64,000 nucleotides of DNA from Macrocybe gigantea. Its lineage: Eukaryota; Basidiomycota; Agaricomycetes; Agaricales; Callistosporiaceae. Numbering within the stretch: the stretch's first letter is position 1; each line of letters opens with the position of its first letter. Both the position numbers and the translations under genes were made by a program. Of this stretch, positions 46,416 through 57,254 are shown one piece after another. The stretch lies in NCBI GenBank assembly GCA_011319805.1, contig SJRY01000246.1, positions 124,001 through 188,000 on the forward strand. Direction: 5' to 3'. Below the pieces are notes generated by a model. The model searched no databases, was not told the DNA's origin, and saw only the letters and a list, made by a program, of their open reading frames with translations.

Positions 46416-46906
46416 CGGTAGAAGCGCTTCTCTAATCGGGCGTGTAGAATGTTGTCAAAGTGATGTAGGAGGGTCGTGGAATGGAAAGGGCGAGCATGAA
46501 ATGAAGCGAAGCACGCATGTATATAGCCGGCGATCGAACAAAGGTATCGCCCAAGTAGCGTACACCTTGTCAAGGATGACCCGGTGTCGACATGTTCCAT
46601 TTCATCTATTCAGAATGCAGACAATACTCAATCCGACGGGCGTCACAATGATTCTAGACAAACTTGACTAAGAGTGCGTTGGAGAGATTGACATGCCCAA
46701 GTGCGAACTTACTATATCGGGCAACCAGGGACTGGGCGTCAACAAGGGCGCAAAGACAATAAAAAAAAAGAGAATAAAAAACGACTCTCAGACTATCAGT
46801 CGCGTGCCTAGGCAACTTATGAGAGACCGTATTGTTATGGAGCAGAGAACCTTTATAAGGAAACTGAACATACGCTGCAAGTTTCTTAACTCCTCCAGAC
46901 AAGATT

Positions 46907-47550
46907 TCAACCGTAAATACGTCGTCTTTTCGACACACCGGGCCGATGTTCGCCATGCACGCAGCCATCGGCATTTCCGTCCCCTTCACAACACGACCAA
47001 GTAAAGTTTTCGGGGTACGAATGCCTGTTCTCAAGTGTGTCCATAGGACCGTGACAGGCTTCATCCCAATCGGCAAACTGGTCCTCGTCAACTTCCAGAT
47101 CACCTATTCCGTCATGAGTCCGATGAGGAAGCGCGAAAAAAGCTGAGAAAGAGACATGCCAGGATGAAACGTGCACTCTCCGTCAAACCTGTCGGTCGTG
47201 ATGTCAAACTCCTCGTCGCAATTCTCACACCTCTCCCAGCGATTGACAAGCTTCCGTTTTGTATGCTCAAAGGTGACAAGTTGGTACGTCAGCGCTTGTT
47301 CGACGGCAGGCATGGTTTGGACCAGATTCTTCACGATTTGCCGCAACCGCGTCTCGGAGGTGGCGGAAATGGCCTCGTAGAGCTGTGCCCGAGAAACCTC
47401 ATCCATTAGAATTTCCCCATGCCCCTGCGACTGGTGCGATTCGGATCCACTTTCATAGCTTTCTTCGGAACCAGCATCTCCATGTTCGTGTTCTGAAGAG
47501 TCCGTTTCGCCAGTCAGGTCTATGATTTCATGTTCTGTGCCGTTTGTCAT
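46907..47550 (-). CDS. Cys/His-motif protein B, paralogue of the neighbouring gene
   Basis: ATG at 47550 ('MTNGTEHEIIDLTGETDSS'), acidic Ser/Glu-rich region, helix 'RAQLYEAISATSETRLRQI' and 'NLVQTMPAVEQALTYQLVTF', then 'CENCDEEFDITTDRFDGEC' with 'FHPG', intron 47104-47159, 'DLEVDEDQFADWDEACHG', 'ENFTWSCCEGDGNADGC', and a basic end 'SKRRRIYG', stop at 46907. The intron has a GC donor (GCATGT) exactly where protein A has GTGAGC, which supports the reading. 'IIDLTGE' near the N-terminus resembles a SUMO-interacting motif (hydrophobics plus acidic residues). An upstream exon on the minus side cannot be ruled out. Function unknown. Confidence 0.78.
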
Positions 47551-48864
47551 GACCTGAAGTTGAATAACATAAAAACGACGAGATGCATCACGAAATATGC
47601 CCCTTACTTGCTGGAAATGTACGTCCTGGTATCCGCTACTGGAATGCTTAATTTTCTTTTGCAGGTTCCACACGATTTTATTTGCCAGGAACAGGCACGG
47701 AATAGGAAACAATTTCCGACCACGTGATCGCGGGCCAATTCTCTGCATGCGCTGTTAGGATCTGGACTCGACCGAATTGCCACTTCCACCAGACCAGCCC
47801 ACACGGCCATCGCTACTGCCAGCTCTAAATCACCAATTTGACCTCGAAGAGACTTTTCTGATGGGTCGACTATGCTGATGCTGGATCGGACTTTATCCTT
47901 CTCTTCCTTACCTGAAACTTTCCGTCGAAACCCCCGCCCTTAATTGTCTAGTTATTCACCAACTGCTTATCGCCACACGTTAACTTCACCCTTGCCGTTC
48001 CGTTCCTACCTATACCTGCGGCCTCTACTGAGCTGACGGACAGGTTGTGCGTAGTCCAAGATAGTACGCCGACGTCTTTTATTCTCCACTAGAACGGAGA
48101 ACTACTGCACGACAGTCGAAGAGAATCATAAAAAAGCGTCAAAGGCAATCTCTCCGGACACGGTCGGTATGAACTTCTAAACCTTGAAATGGGATACGGA
48201 AAGATTGAAGGATGCCAGCCTGAGCGTGATTGGGGGAGGAGAAGGACGGTAGACTGCATGATCAAAAGGAATCAAAGTAAAACAACGATTGCCCAATGTC
48301 ATGGCAAAGATACCAGTCCTCTTTTAGCCATAGTTATGACTTGCCCGGTTCCACAGGACTCCACTCTTGCTCCAATGCTTCGTTTTGCAGTCAAGGACGA
48401 CAGGAAAACTTGTTTCGTGGGGCAATACAATGCAAGGCTTAGTCTGTGTTGGGTCAATGATTGTGACGTGAATACTGGCATTATCTGTCAAGCTGACGGG
48501 TGCGAGCAACCAGCTGGCGGATGTACTCCACATGTACGGTTTTGTTAGCTTCATCAGCACTTCGATGGCTTTTGCCTCCGCAGACCACGCCGGAAGCGTA
48601 CGTTGGAGGCACGCACCGAACAAATGCGAAGGGAAACGTCGCCTTTTGAATGGCAAGTATATCATCCGCAATCTGAGACATGGGAACAGAATGTGACGAT
48701 TTTTGCCGTTTATCAATTCTGCCGCCTTATCAAGTTTAGTCACGATATAAAAGACCGAATGATGTAGTCGGCCCTGACTCCGAACGCGGCTTTCGAGGAC
48801 AGCTTTCTCGAAAGTTCAAGGCTTCGCTGTCGCGAGCTCCTCGGCTCTCTTCCTCACCTTCACC
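47551..48864. other. 1.3 kb intergenic, promoters of protein B and MFS transporter 3
   Basis: No open frame with a recognisable motif on either strand. The last 100 bases contain a possible TATA-like 'GATATAAAAG' at about 48743-48752, 110 bases before the MFS3 start. Confidence 0.4.
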
Positions 48865-50686
48865 ATGGACGCCAACACATCCAGCGAGACGACCGTTCTC
48901 CTGCCAAAAAGCCCAAAGAACCGCAAGCCTAAGCCTCTGCCGTGGCTTCAGATTTCCATCATCTTGATCCTGCAAGTCTGCGAGCCCATAACGAGTCAGT
49001 CAATATACCCATATATTAATCAGGTGCGGAGACGAGTAGTATTCCAACACTGAAGCTAATTGTCTCTGATTCGCTGACTCTCCATGAATAGCTTGTTAGC
49101 GAGCTGGATATCACCGGAGGGGACGAGCGCAAGGTCGGCTACTATGCCGGGCTAATAGTGAGCGTCGAATGCGATAGAGTGTCTCCTCCAGAACTCAATC
49201 CTCATATCAGGAATCTCTGTTTTTCGCGACGGAAGCAATGACCGTCCTCCAATGGAGCAGGCTCTCTGACCGCATTGGTCGAAAACCCATACTATTAATC
49301 GGTTTGATGGGCACGACGATATCCATGCTGAGCTTTGGCTTGTCTCGAACGTTCTGGGCTCTGGTCATCAGGTATGGGTTTTCCCCGGTCCGGAAAATCG
49401 TGCCCAATGCTCAACGCAGCCCAGCCGGTGTCTGACCGGATTGCTAAATGGAAACATTGGTGAGCCAGTACCACACTTCTTCGTCATTCCCTTGTCGCCG
49501 CTAACATCTTGAAAGGGGTGATGAAGAGCGTCATGGGGGAGTTGACAGATCAGTCGAACCGTGCAGAAGGGTTCGCACTCATGCCTGTTGTGTGGGCAGC
49601 AGGATCCACAGCGGGGTACGTCTTACCTCCCCGGAGCTGTATCAAAGATCTAAGCTCATTGATTCGCATTCCTCAGACCCCTAATAGGCGGTTCCCTGTC
49701 AAAACCTCATGAGCGGTTTCCTAATTGGTTTGGAGGGAGATTCTGGCAAGAGTATCCTTACTTCCTACCTTGTATAGTGTCTTCAAGTTTCGTCTTCTTT
49801 GCCTTCATAATCACGTTGTCTCTGTTTAAAGAAGTGCGTTTTCATCTCCTCTAACCCCTGTCCATTAACCTTTGATACTAATCCTCGTTCACAGACTGTT
49901 CCCAAAAAACCCACGCGCGGCGCATCCGTATCATCTGATATTACCCTAATCGACGAGCAGGAAACGTTGCCTCTGCGCAAGATACTAACATACCCCGTCC
50001 TGCTATCCGTTTCCAATTACGTCGCGCTCGCTTTCCTCAACATCGCTCTGTACGCGCTCCTCCCCTTGTTTCTCGCCATGCCCATAGAGATCGGCGGCCT
50101 CGGGTTCCCGCCGCCGACGATAGGTTACGTCATGGGCTCCTACGGTGCATTCACTGGCCTGTTCCAAGCCTTCTTTTTCGCCAAAATCATCCGGCGCTTT
50201 GGCGAGCGGACAATCTTCGTCTCGGGCATGTCGACGTTCCTGCCGATCTTCGCCATGTTCCCCGCCATGAGCCTGTATGCGCGTTCAAACGGCGTCACAC
50301 CCGCCATCTGGGTCTTCATTGCCTTTGTCCTGGCCATGATGGCGCTCATGGACATGGCTTACGGTGCGTTGCTTATGACTGCTGACCTCTTCCAGCGCGG
50401 CGACTGAATTTCTCACTCGACAGGATGCATTTTCATGTATATTACCGCATCCTCTCCAAATAAGCGCTCGCTGGGTGCGACGAATGGATTGTCTCAGATG
50501 CTGGTGTCCACCGCCCGAGCCATAGGTCCTGCTCTGTCGACTTCGCTGTTTTCACTTTCTGTTCAGCACAACATTCTGGGTGGGTATGCCGTCTATGGGC
50601 TGTTTTTTGTTCTGTCGGCACTCGCAATGCTGCTAGCGACCCGTCTTCCGAACCAGATGTGGGAGGAACCGGAATATGAAGACTGA
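48865..50686 (+). CDS. MFS transporter 3, DHA1 multidrug-type, intact
   Basis: Best preserved of the three MFS paralogues, about 500 residues. Start at 48865 ('MDANTSSETTVLLPKSPKN'), 'LILQVCEPITSQSIYPYINQ' (helix 1), 'DERKVGYYAGLI', 'ESLFFATEAMTVLQWSRLSD' with 'RIGRKPILLIG' (motif A), 'LLNGNIGVMKSVMGELTDQS', 'GFALMPVVWAAGSTAG', 'PLIGGSLSKPHERFPNWFGG', 'YPYFLPCIVSSSFVFFAF', central loop, 'YPVLLSVSNYVALAFLNIAL', 'EIGGLGFPPPTIGYVMGSYG', 'KIIRRFGERTIFVSGMS', 'ASSPNKRSLGATNGLSQM', stop at 50686. About eight short GT-AG introns and no frame break. It faces carboxylesterase 2 tail-to-tail with 104 bases between stops. Substrate not deducible. Confidence 0.93.
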
Positions 50687-50790
50687 TGATGCCATCTCTT
50701 GGATGCATTTACGTGATTCATGACTTCCTCATTACAAGATCTAAAGTATTAGAGAAAACACGAAAACAGGAAGAAAATTGACCATTGCGT

Positions 50791-53161
50791 TCATTGGCCA
50801 GAAAGTGCACCCACACTTTCCCAGAAACTTGAAACGGCCGTGGCGGTCAGCCATAGACTTCGGCAAGGTGAGGTAAAAGCTACTCACTCACATCTCTTCA
50901 GTAACCCTGGCGAGGTTTTGGTGACGTGGATGTCCGGTTTACCGGATGCAGTCCTGTTGAACACCATTTCTACTTCTCCATCCCATCTATTCCAGCGAGC
51001 AGTGATGTCCGGACTAGACTTGACATTTGGGTCAAGAGACGTCGCAAAGTTCAAGAACGAATGAGAGAATGCTTTGACGAAATCAGTGTTATTGTAAGGA
51101 GGGCCCGTAGCAAGGGTGCTGTTTATGCTCTCAATATCGGTCTCCGCGAGAAAGTGCATTGATAGCTCACGATGGGAAGTAATAGACAACGTCGTCTGCG
51201 TGTCCGCCTCGAGGAACAGCGAATTCCGCCTGCGAAAAGGTTAAAGAAATTCCGAGATTTATGCCGATTAGCACTACATTTACCTTAAATCCGCGCCCAC
51301 CAAATGCCATGAGAAGGTAATATGTGGGGCAGATGAAAATTGCTGGATCCCGTAATCGATGCCAGAGGCCAACGACTATCAAACATCAAAAGACGTACCT
51401 TCACCCATGACCGCAATCCTCTGAGATAATCCGTCTCCCAGGCCACGATACTGCTCCGCCACCGCTTTCGCTTGCCGCGGTCCGAACTTCGGGAAGAGTT
51501 GTCGAACATAACTCCCAACGTCTGCATTGGCAGGTGTCTTCGGGTCAACGAAGATGGCGCCTTCAAACGTATTTGTCACTGATAGAAGTGCGTTCTGGAT
51601 TCGCTCATGGTCAAACCTTCAAGATGAACAATGAACATATGAGATACATACTCCGTTGACCTTTCGCTTTTTCAGTGCTTCCGTAGGTCTTTGCTTGATA
51701 AACACGCCGTCCACGACCGGGACAAAGGCAAATGTGCCGTAGAAGGCACTGGCGCCGATCTGGAGGTTCACTTGTTCAAGCGTCTTTGCGTCAATGGTTC
51801 GGAGACATTTCAAAGTGTCGTTTGCATTGGAGCATCTTTCAAAAAGCATCAAATAAGCAAACGAAGCGTTAATTGAGTGCGCACAACCTACTTTGACTTC
51901 TGGACGACCGTATTGTATAGATTCTATAAAATAGCGCTGTCTCTATCAGCACCGAAATAACTGGTATGCGCCAAAGATACACTCGAACCTCTGGAATTGT
52001 ATCATTGTACTGGTACTGGGAAGGAAGATAGGTCGAGCTGGTGATGGCAGCATGGAACAAGGGGGGAGCAGTCTTGCCATCGTTTGCGACGATATGCTGC
52101 AAGACAGAACCGGCGCCTGGAAATCGTAATCCGTTAACGGGAGTGGGGTACACTGAATGACAGAGCTTTCTTGCCTGCGGATTCACCCCAGATAGTGACG
52201 CGCTTCGGGTCGCCGCGGAATTTCTCGATCTATGCACAATGAAAGAGATATTTAAAAGGCATTTCCGGGCAATAGCTATCGAATGCTGACATGCTGTTGA
52301 ACCCACTGTAGGGCAAATTGCTGGTCCACTGGACTATGGTAAGTATGAATATTTACGAGATGCTGAACTTAATGGACGTACACAGCCCAGCGTTCAGTGA
52401 TCCACCCTTTTTAACATTGGATCCAGACAGGAAGCCAAATAACCCGAGTCGATACTGAATAATGACAATGACAGCACCATTGTTCGATGCGCGAATGAGG
52501 TCTACCCCATCGTATATATCTACACCGAGATATCCTGAAGCACTCCCCGACATATAGCCGCCACTGGAAAGAATCAGCCATTTGGTTATACCATGAAGCC
52601 ATCGAACGCGAAGCATACCCATGGATCCAAACCACAACGGGTAGTTTTCGTCTATCCGTCAGTTTCCCAGGAGTGTAAACACTGGAAATGGGGTGACAAG
52701 AAAGCAAATCAGTTCTTTCGTGAAGGACAATACGGGTAGGGTGAGCATATAACAAACTTCAGGAAAAGACAGTCCTCTGATGGGACGAAATCTTCAGGAT
52801 TGGCGATGTGAGTTTTAGGAGCACCCCCTGCCCATGCCATGAAACAAGTGGGAGGCTCCTTAGTAGCATATTGGATCCCCTTGACGTGTGCAGGGGACTG
52901 AGGTGCACGCCACCTCAAATTTCCTACTGAGATTTTTTAGACAGTGCGACGAACATAGGAAATCGTCCGAAACTTGCCTGTCGGAGGCGCGGCGTACCTC
53001 ATACCAAGAAATTGCGTCGTTTGGCTCGTGGTGTTAAAGATGCCCAGGTATTTGGCATATCCAAGGTCGACAACAGCATTGCCGACACTATGCACAGCCG
53101 GGATGGCCCAGATAGCAATGGTGCATAGGCTAGAGAAAAATCTAGTTGGAGAGAGCGTCAT
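50791..53161 (-). CDS. Secreted type-B carboxylesterase/lipase 2
   Basis: Second COesterase-family enzyme, extracellular. ATG at 53161 ('MTLSPTRFFSSLCTIAIWAI') gives a signal peptide; an in-frame TTG upstream is not used. Then 'LGMRYAAPPTGKFR', 'PSEDCLFL', 'LPVVVWIHGGGYMSGSASGY' (oxyanion hole), 'GAVIVIIQYRLGLFGFLSG', 'EKFRGDPKRVTIWGESAG' with nucleophile Ser, 'AGSVLQHIVANDGK', 'VPVVDGVFIKQRPTEALKKR', 'TNTFEGAIFVDPKT', catalytic His in 'AVPRGGHADDVVYYFP', and 'LLKRCDFWESVGALSGQ', stop at 50791. The intron right after GESAG (52117-52174) has a GC donor in strong context (G|GCAAG). About ten introns, no frame break. Similar in plan to carboxylesterase 1, though sequence is well diverged. Confidence 0.92.
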
Positions 53162-55378
53162 TGGAAGGAATGATTCGGTATTAGCATCCAAAGAACAGAC
53201 CTAGGGAGAGCAACATCGAGCTAGCCTTTAAGTGTGCAAAAGTGGCGATGCGACAACTGATCGTACAGAGAGTACACCACAGCAATAGTGACGTATGCTT
53301 TCCGCGCGACATCGCCGCAAGAATAGACTATACCTCTAAATGGGGCTAGCGCGATGTAGGAATAAGTCTGACTGAGAGACGCCAACAAAATCTACCGTGT
53401 CGGAGTTGATTGTGCGTAGTGTTGTCCTCCGTGTTTCAGCACCTAAAGCATTCGGTTTTAGAGGGCAAGGCCAGAGATTATCGAGCCATTGGTAAGCCAA
53501 CAGTGGCTGCATCATGGACTGAAGGATCTCATTTGGTACATAAGCCGTTAGTTGAGAAAGACGTCGGGACTAATGGTCTCTCCCTTGCTGTTGGAAATGG
53601 AGGGAGCTACAATGAATACTTCCATAGCATGAGCATGGTGCCTGATGTGAAGAAGCCGGCAGATGTTGGGAGACGTTCAAGCCAACGGCTTTACCTGCCG
53701 ACCAAGTTTTGATGGGCCAGCTTTGAAGGGCATACTTCAGTCACTTTTCCCGAGTGCGAGCCGCCGGTGTACCCATGAAGATGCCAAGAGAGGGCTTCAA
53801 TGTTACATTGGTAAAATATTCACATCTATTGCCAGTGAGCTTCAGGCATGGAGGAGGGGCATCGATGATTTCCCAAAATCTGGATCGGGACCACAATGAA
53901 TTGACGGTTCATCGATTGATCGTGTGCTTGCCTGCACCTTTCCAACGATCGAGGCAAAGTGCATGGTGATACGATGAGTACTCGGCTCCCCGGTCGCTAT
54001 TGATTTTTGCTGCGTCTCATCTGTTTGTTTCAAGCCTTGGTGTTTGGACCTGACATTGCCACGAAATCCATGAGTTACATGTTGGAAAGGATCAGAGATC
54101 CAAGAACTTCACCAAAGAACGGCCAAAAAAACCTGTACAGGAAATCAGCAGGACAGAGAAAAATATGACGTACAAAGCTTCTTAGTTATTGATGGTCAAC
54201 TTCTGGCGTCTGGAGCTTGCGTCTGCTCACGATGGCAATGATCCGACTGAAATGGAAACGGGTAATGCAATGCCATCTTGATAGTCCCTCACAGATAGTG
54301 ATTCAAAAAGAGCCAACTGGGGCATTAACCAATTGGTTCCATAAATTGTAGGAGCGAAAGCCTGCACGCCGGAAAAAACAAGTATATTATCAATGTTTGG
54401 GTTTGGCTTATTAGACGATGCTGGTATCCATGGGTCGCCATCGCCTGTGATGCAAATGAACAGTTATCGGATCTATGGTTATTTTTCATTGCCCCTGATT
54501 TCATCTGAATGCAATACCATTAAAGAGGTGTTGCAACATAACACATGAAGGATTCATGCGTGACTGAAAGCAGCTGACCTCAGGATACGGCGTTCGGATT
54601 CATATTCGGATGGAAAAGACAGGAAGCCTGATCTTGAGCCTGATATCAGTCGTGAAATGGAGGCGTTGTCATCTTCTCATCGCCAGCGGTCATATGCTGG
54701 GTGATGGGGATCAGCCTTGTAGGCTGTCACTGCGCACCAAGCTAGCATTCAGCACCATCGAAAACTGAAACAGAGTGTTTGTTTACGTGGTGCTGCCACA
54801 TAGGTCTGCTCTAAATGTCTACATTAGCCTCGTGCCGGAGATCAAAGGAAGAATGGACATTTCTATAAGTCACGCAACTCCAGGGTGTTTCCTGAGCTTT
54901 CGGAGCATCCCAGGATAATACGTGCTATGAGCATACTGTATTGAGGTGGGTAGCGACACACCTGAACCAGTCACATGATTCGGTGTATGAACGCGTTCGG
55001 TGGTTGCATGACGCGCACTCAAAACGTTACGCGTTACGATTGACTATCGTCTAAGTACTTAGGAAGCGCCGAGTCTTCATGCCTTCCACGCACACATGTT
55101 AATGACTAGCTCTACATTCGACGTATTGCATGTTTACAGCCAATAAAAACCAACGACATCCCTAAAACAGATAAAAAAAGAAAAGTTGAAAAGAAATTCT
55201 AGATATGAGTACATAAGCACACGTAGAAAGACGGTCTTAATGACCGATTGCTGAAGGAAAGCAAGTTAGATGAATCGGTGGATAAAATGATTGATGGCGT
55301 CGCAAATTTGATTTGATATGTCTCCGAAGCCGGTTTCGCAAGCTCCTTTAAAGGCATCCAACACACGCTATGCATCGC
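53162..55378. other. 2.2 kb without a recognisable gene
   Basis: Upstream of carboxylesterase 2. Short open frames on the plus strand between 53410 and 53970 overlap in different frames and might be remnants of a lost gene, but no motif survives. Rest is AT-rich with no long repeat seen. Confidence 0.4.
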
Positions 55379-55954
55379 TCATTTGGTTGGCGGTGCTGTC
55401 GAACCTCGCTCAATGAGCGATTTGGGCGATGAAAGTAAGGGTGCATCTCTTGAGCTTTTGCCACTCGACTGGCTGCCGTCATTGTCGTTTCTGAGCAACT
55501 CCAAGCTCCACCGATGCCGTTTCTTCTCCAGGCCAGGAGGTACAGGCGGCTCTACTGGATGTAGCTTCGGATGCGTAGTTCGGCGTTTGGGAAGACGGTG
55601 CGTCGAATGCGCTGATGCAATGTGTGTAGAGTCCGGCGGGTGTGTCGGAAATGTCGGCAAGGAGCTACTGAGCTGGTGGAAGGACGTGAAGGAGGATGTT
55701 GTCGATGACTTTGGAATGGCCATGGAAGACGTTGAACTGGAGGGTTTGTCTCCAGGGAACGGGTATTCAAAACGAGCTGAAGTTGTGGCAAAGGGTGTGC
55801 CGACTATGTGCGTTGGTGAATGGAAAGTTATTGGAGGCACGTCATGCAGACGCGGTGCATCGCCTTGAGCAGGGCGCTTCATTGCAGTAGGAGTAAACGG
55901 ATTGCGCGTGTCAGCCAAATGTCGACTTCCTGTGAGCACAAAAGATCGAGTCAC
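55379..55954 (-). CDS. Possible Ser/Pro/Thr-rich hypothetical protein
   Basis: Single 191-codon frame, ATG at 55954 or internal ATG at 55882 ('MKRPAQGDAPRLHDVPPI'). Composition: 'TFHSPTHIVGTPFATTSARF', a Ser/Thr run 'KSSTTSSFTSFHQLSSS', then 'PVEPPVPPGLEKKRHRWSLE' and a Ser-rich end, stop at 55379. No domain, signal peptide or helix. Low-complexity frames like this can be regulatory tails or chance in C-rich DNA. The plus-strand frame over the same bases is Gly/Val/Cys-rich and less plausible. Confidence 0.4.
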   Translation of the reverse strand: MTRSFVLTGSRHLADTRNPFTPTAMKRPAQGDAPRLHDVPPITFHSPTHIVGTPFATTSARFEYPFPGDKPSSSTSSMAIPKSSTTSSFTSFHQLSSSLPTFPTHPPDSTHIASAHSTHRLPKRRTTHPKLHPVEPPVPPGLEKKRHRWSLELLRNDNDGSQSSGKSSRDAPLLSSPKSLIERGSTAPPTK

Positions 55955-57254
55955 CTCGCCGATTTAAATGGATCAAGCCACGATACGTGCTGGGCAGGCG
56001 GGTCAATGACGTCTCAGTCCATTCACTTGCATATCGGTAGCCTCATGATCGCAAATCCTATAAGGTCGCTCTAGCTCATCAAGCTCGGCTGGTCCGGAGT
56101 GAGGATACAATATTGCAGGGCCCAGAACGCGCGATGCCGTCGTCGGCCGGACGGGTGGGCATCGGTCGAAGGCCTGGATCATAAAAACGAAATGCCATGC
56201 GACAAAGAGCCATTCCGTTGAGCGCCAGAATCATCTAGAGTCGGCATTTGCCGTGCGGGAAACGGCCGGTGTGTCCACGTTTGACCTCCACCGCCGACAT
56301 CCGCGACAATTGAATGGTGAGAGTTATTACAGAATGGACGCGCTGAACACGTCATGGAACATGGACATAGATACCGACGTCAATCGCGTACTACACTTGC
56401 TTTTTTGCATCGGTCTTTGGTAGGAAAATTGGACGCCAACACTCCATCCACGGGCCTGCATGTTCAGCATGGTCACCGCTTGACGGAACGGAAATTCTCA
56501 TCAATCTGGAGGCAAACTTTGTGGGAGGTAAACGTCTCACAGATCATCGATAACCGGATTCTGCAGCATATAAACTCAGTTAGATACGTGCCTCTTACTT
56601 TGGTCATTTTGGAATGTTATCGTTTGGACAACGAGAATGATAATAGGCCGCCTTTCTCAATAAACGTTATTACGGGAATGTCCGGACACACGCAACACAA
56701 CTCGCTGTTTCTGCCTCGTAGTTGTCCAGCACTCGAAATCATCAACGCTACCGGCATACTGTAGTCGTCCACGGAAATTCGGGACAAGCATCTTTTACGT
56801 TCGACGGCACCTTTCGAGATCATAAGCATGACTTTGCATCCACGTCCAATTGTCTCCGCAGTGCGCTGTCCAGGGTTGGGATAGACAAAGAATCATAGCG
56901 TCAGCTTGCGTCATCGGTAATGCAACTTCCGGACCGGTGCCGTTTCGACTGTTTCAATTCTCAGAGCACAATGAGGCCTCCATGAGGCACCGGGGCACCT
57001 GCAGTTTGGCTTTTCAGGTTTTGGCGTAGATCATCGAAGATAGCGACGGCCTTCGGAAGATGCAAGTGCCGAGTCCCTACGTGGGTCCCTTAAGCTGGGT
57101 GTTGAGCGCGAGGTCCGTCGATCAAAGAAAACGTCGTTCAGCGGTAGTACAATACATATATAAGATACGATCCAATAGATACCCGACAAACAAAGTAAAT
57201 AATGAGAATAAATTAGATTACCGGTCAAAGGTTCTGAGATTACCATGAAAATGA
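55955..57254. other. 1.3 kb without a recognisable gene
   Basis: Only short open frames without motif (longest about 136 codons on the plus strand, 56354-56764). Includes the 3' flank of the large minus-strand gene. Confidence 0.4.

Noticed and set aside
53410..53970. Overlapping plus-strand open frames that could be a decayed gene
   Set aside because: Frames contradict each other and no family motif is visible, so no gene is called.
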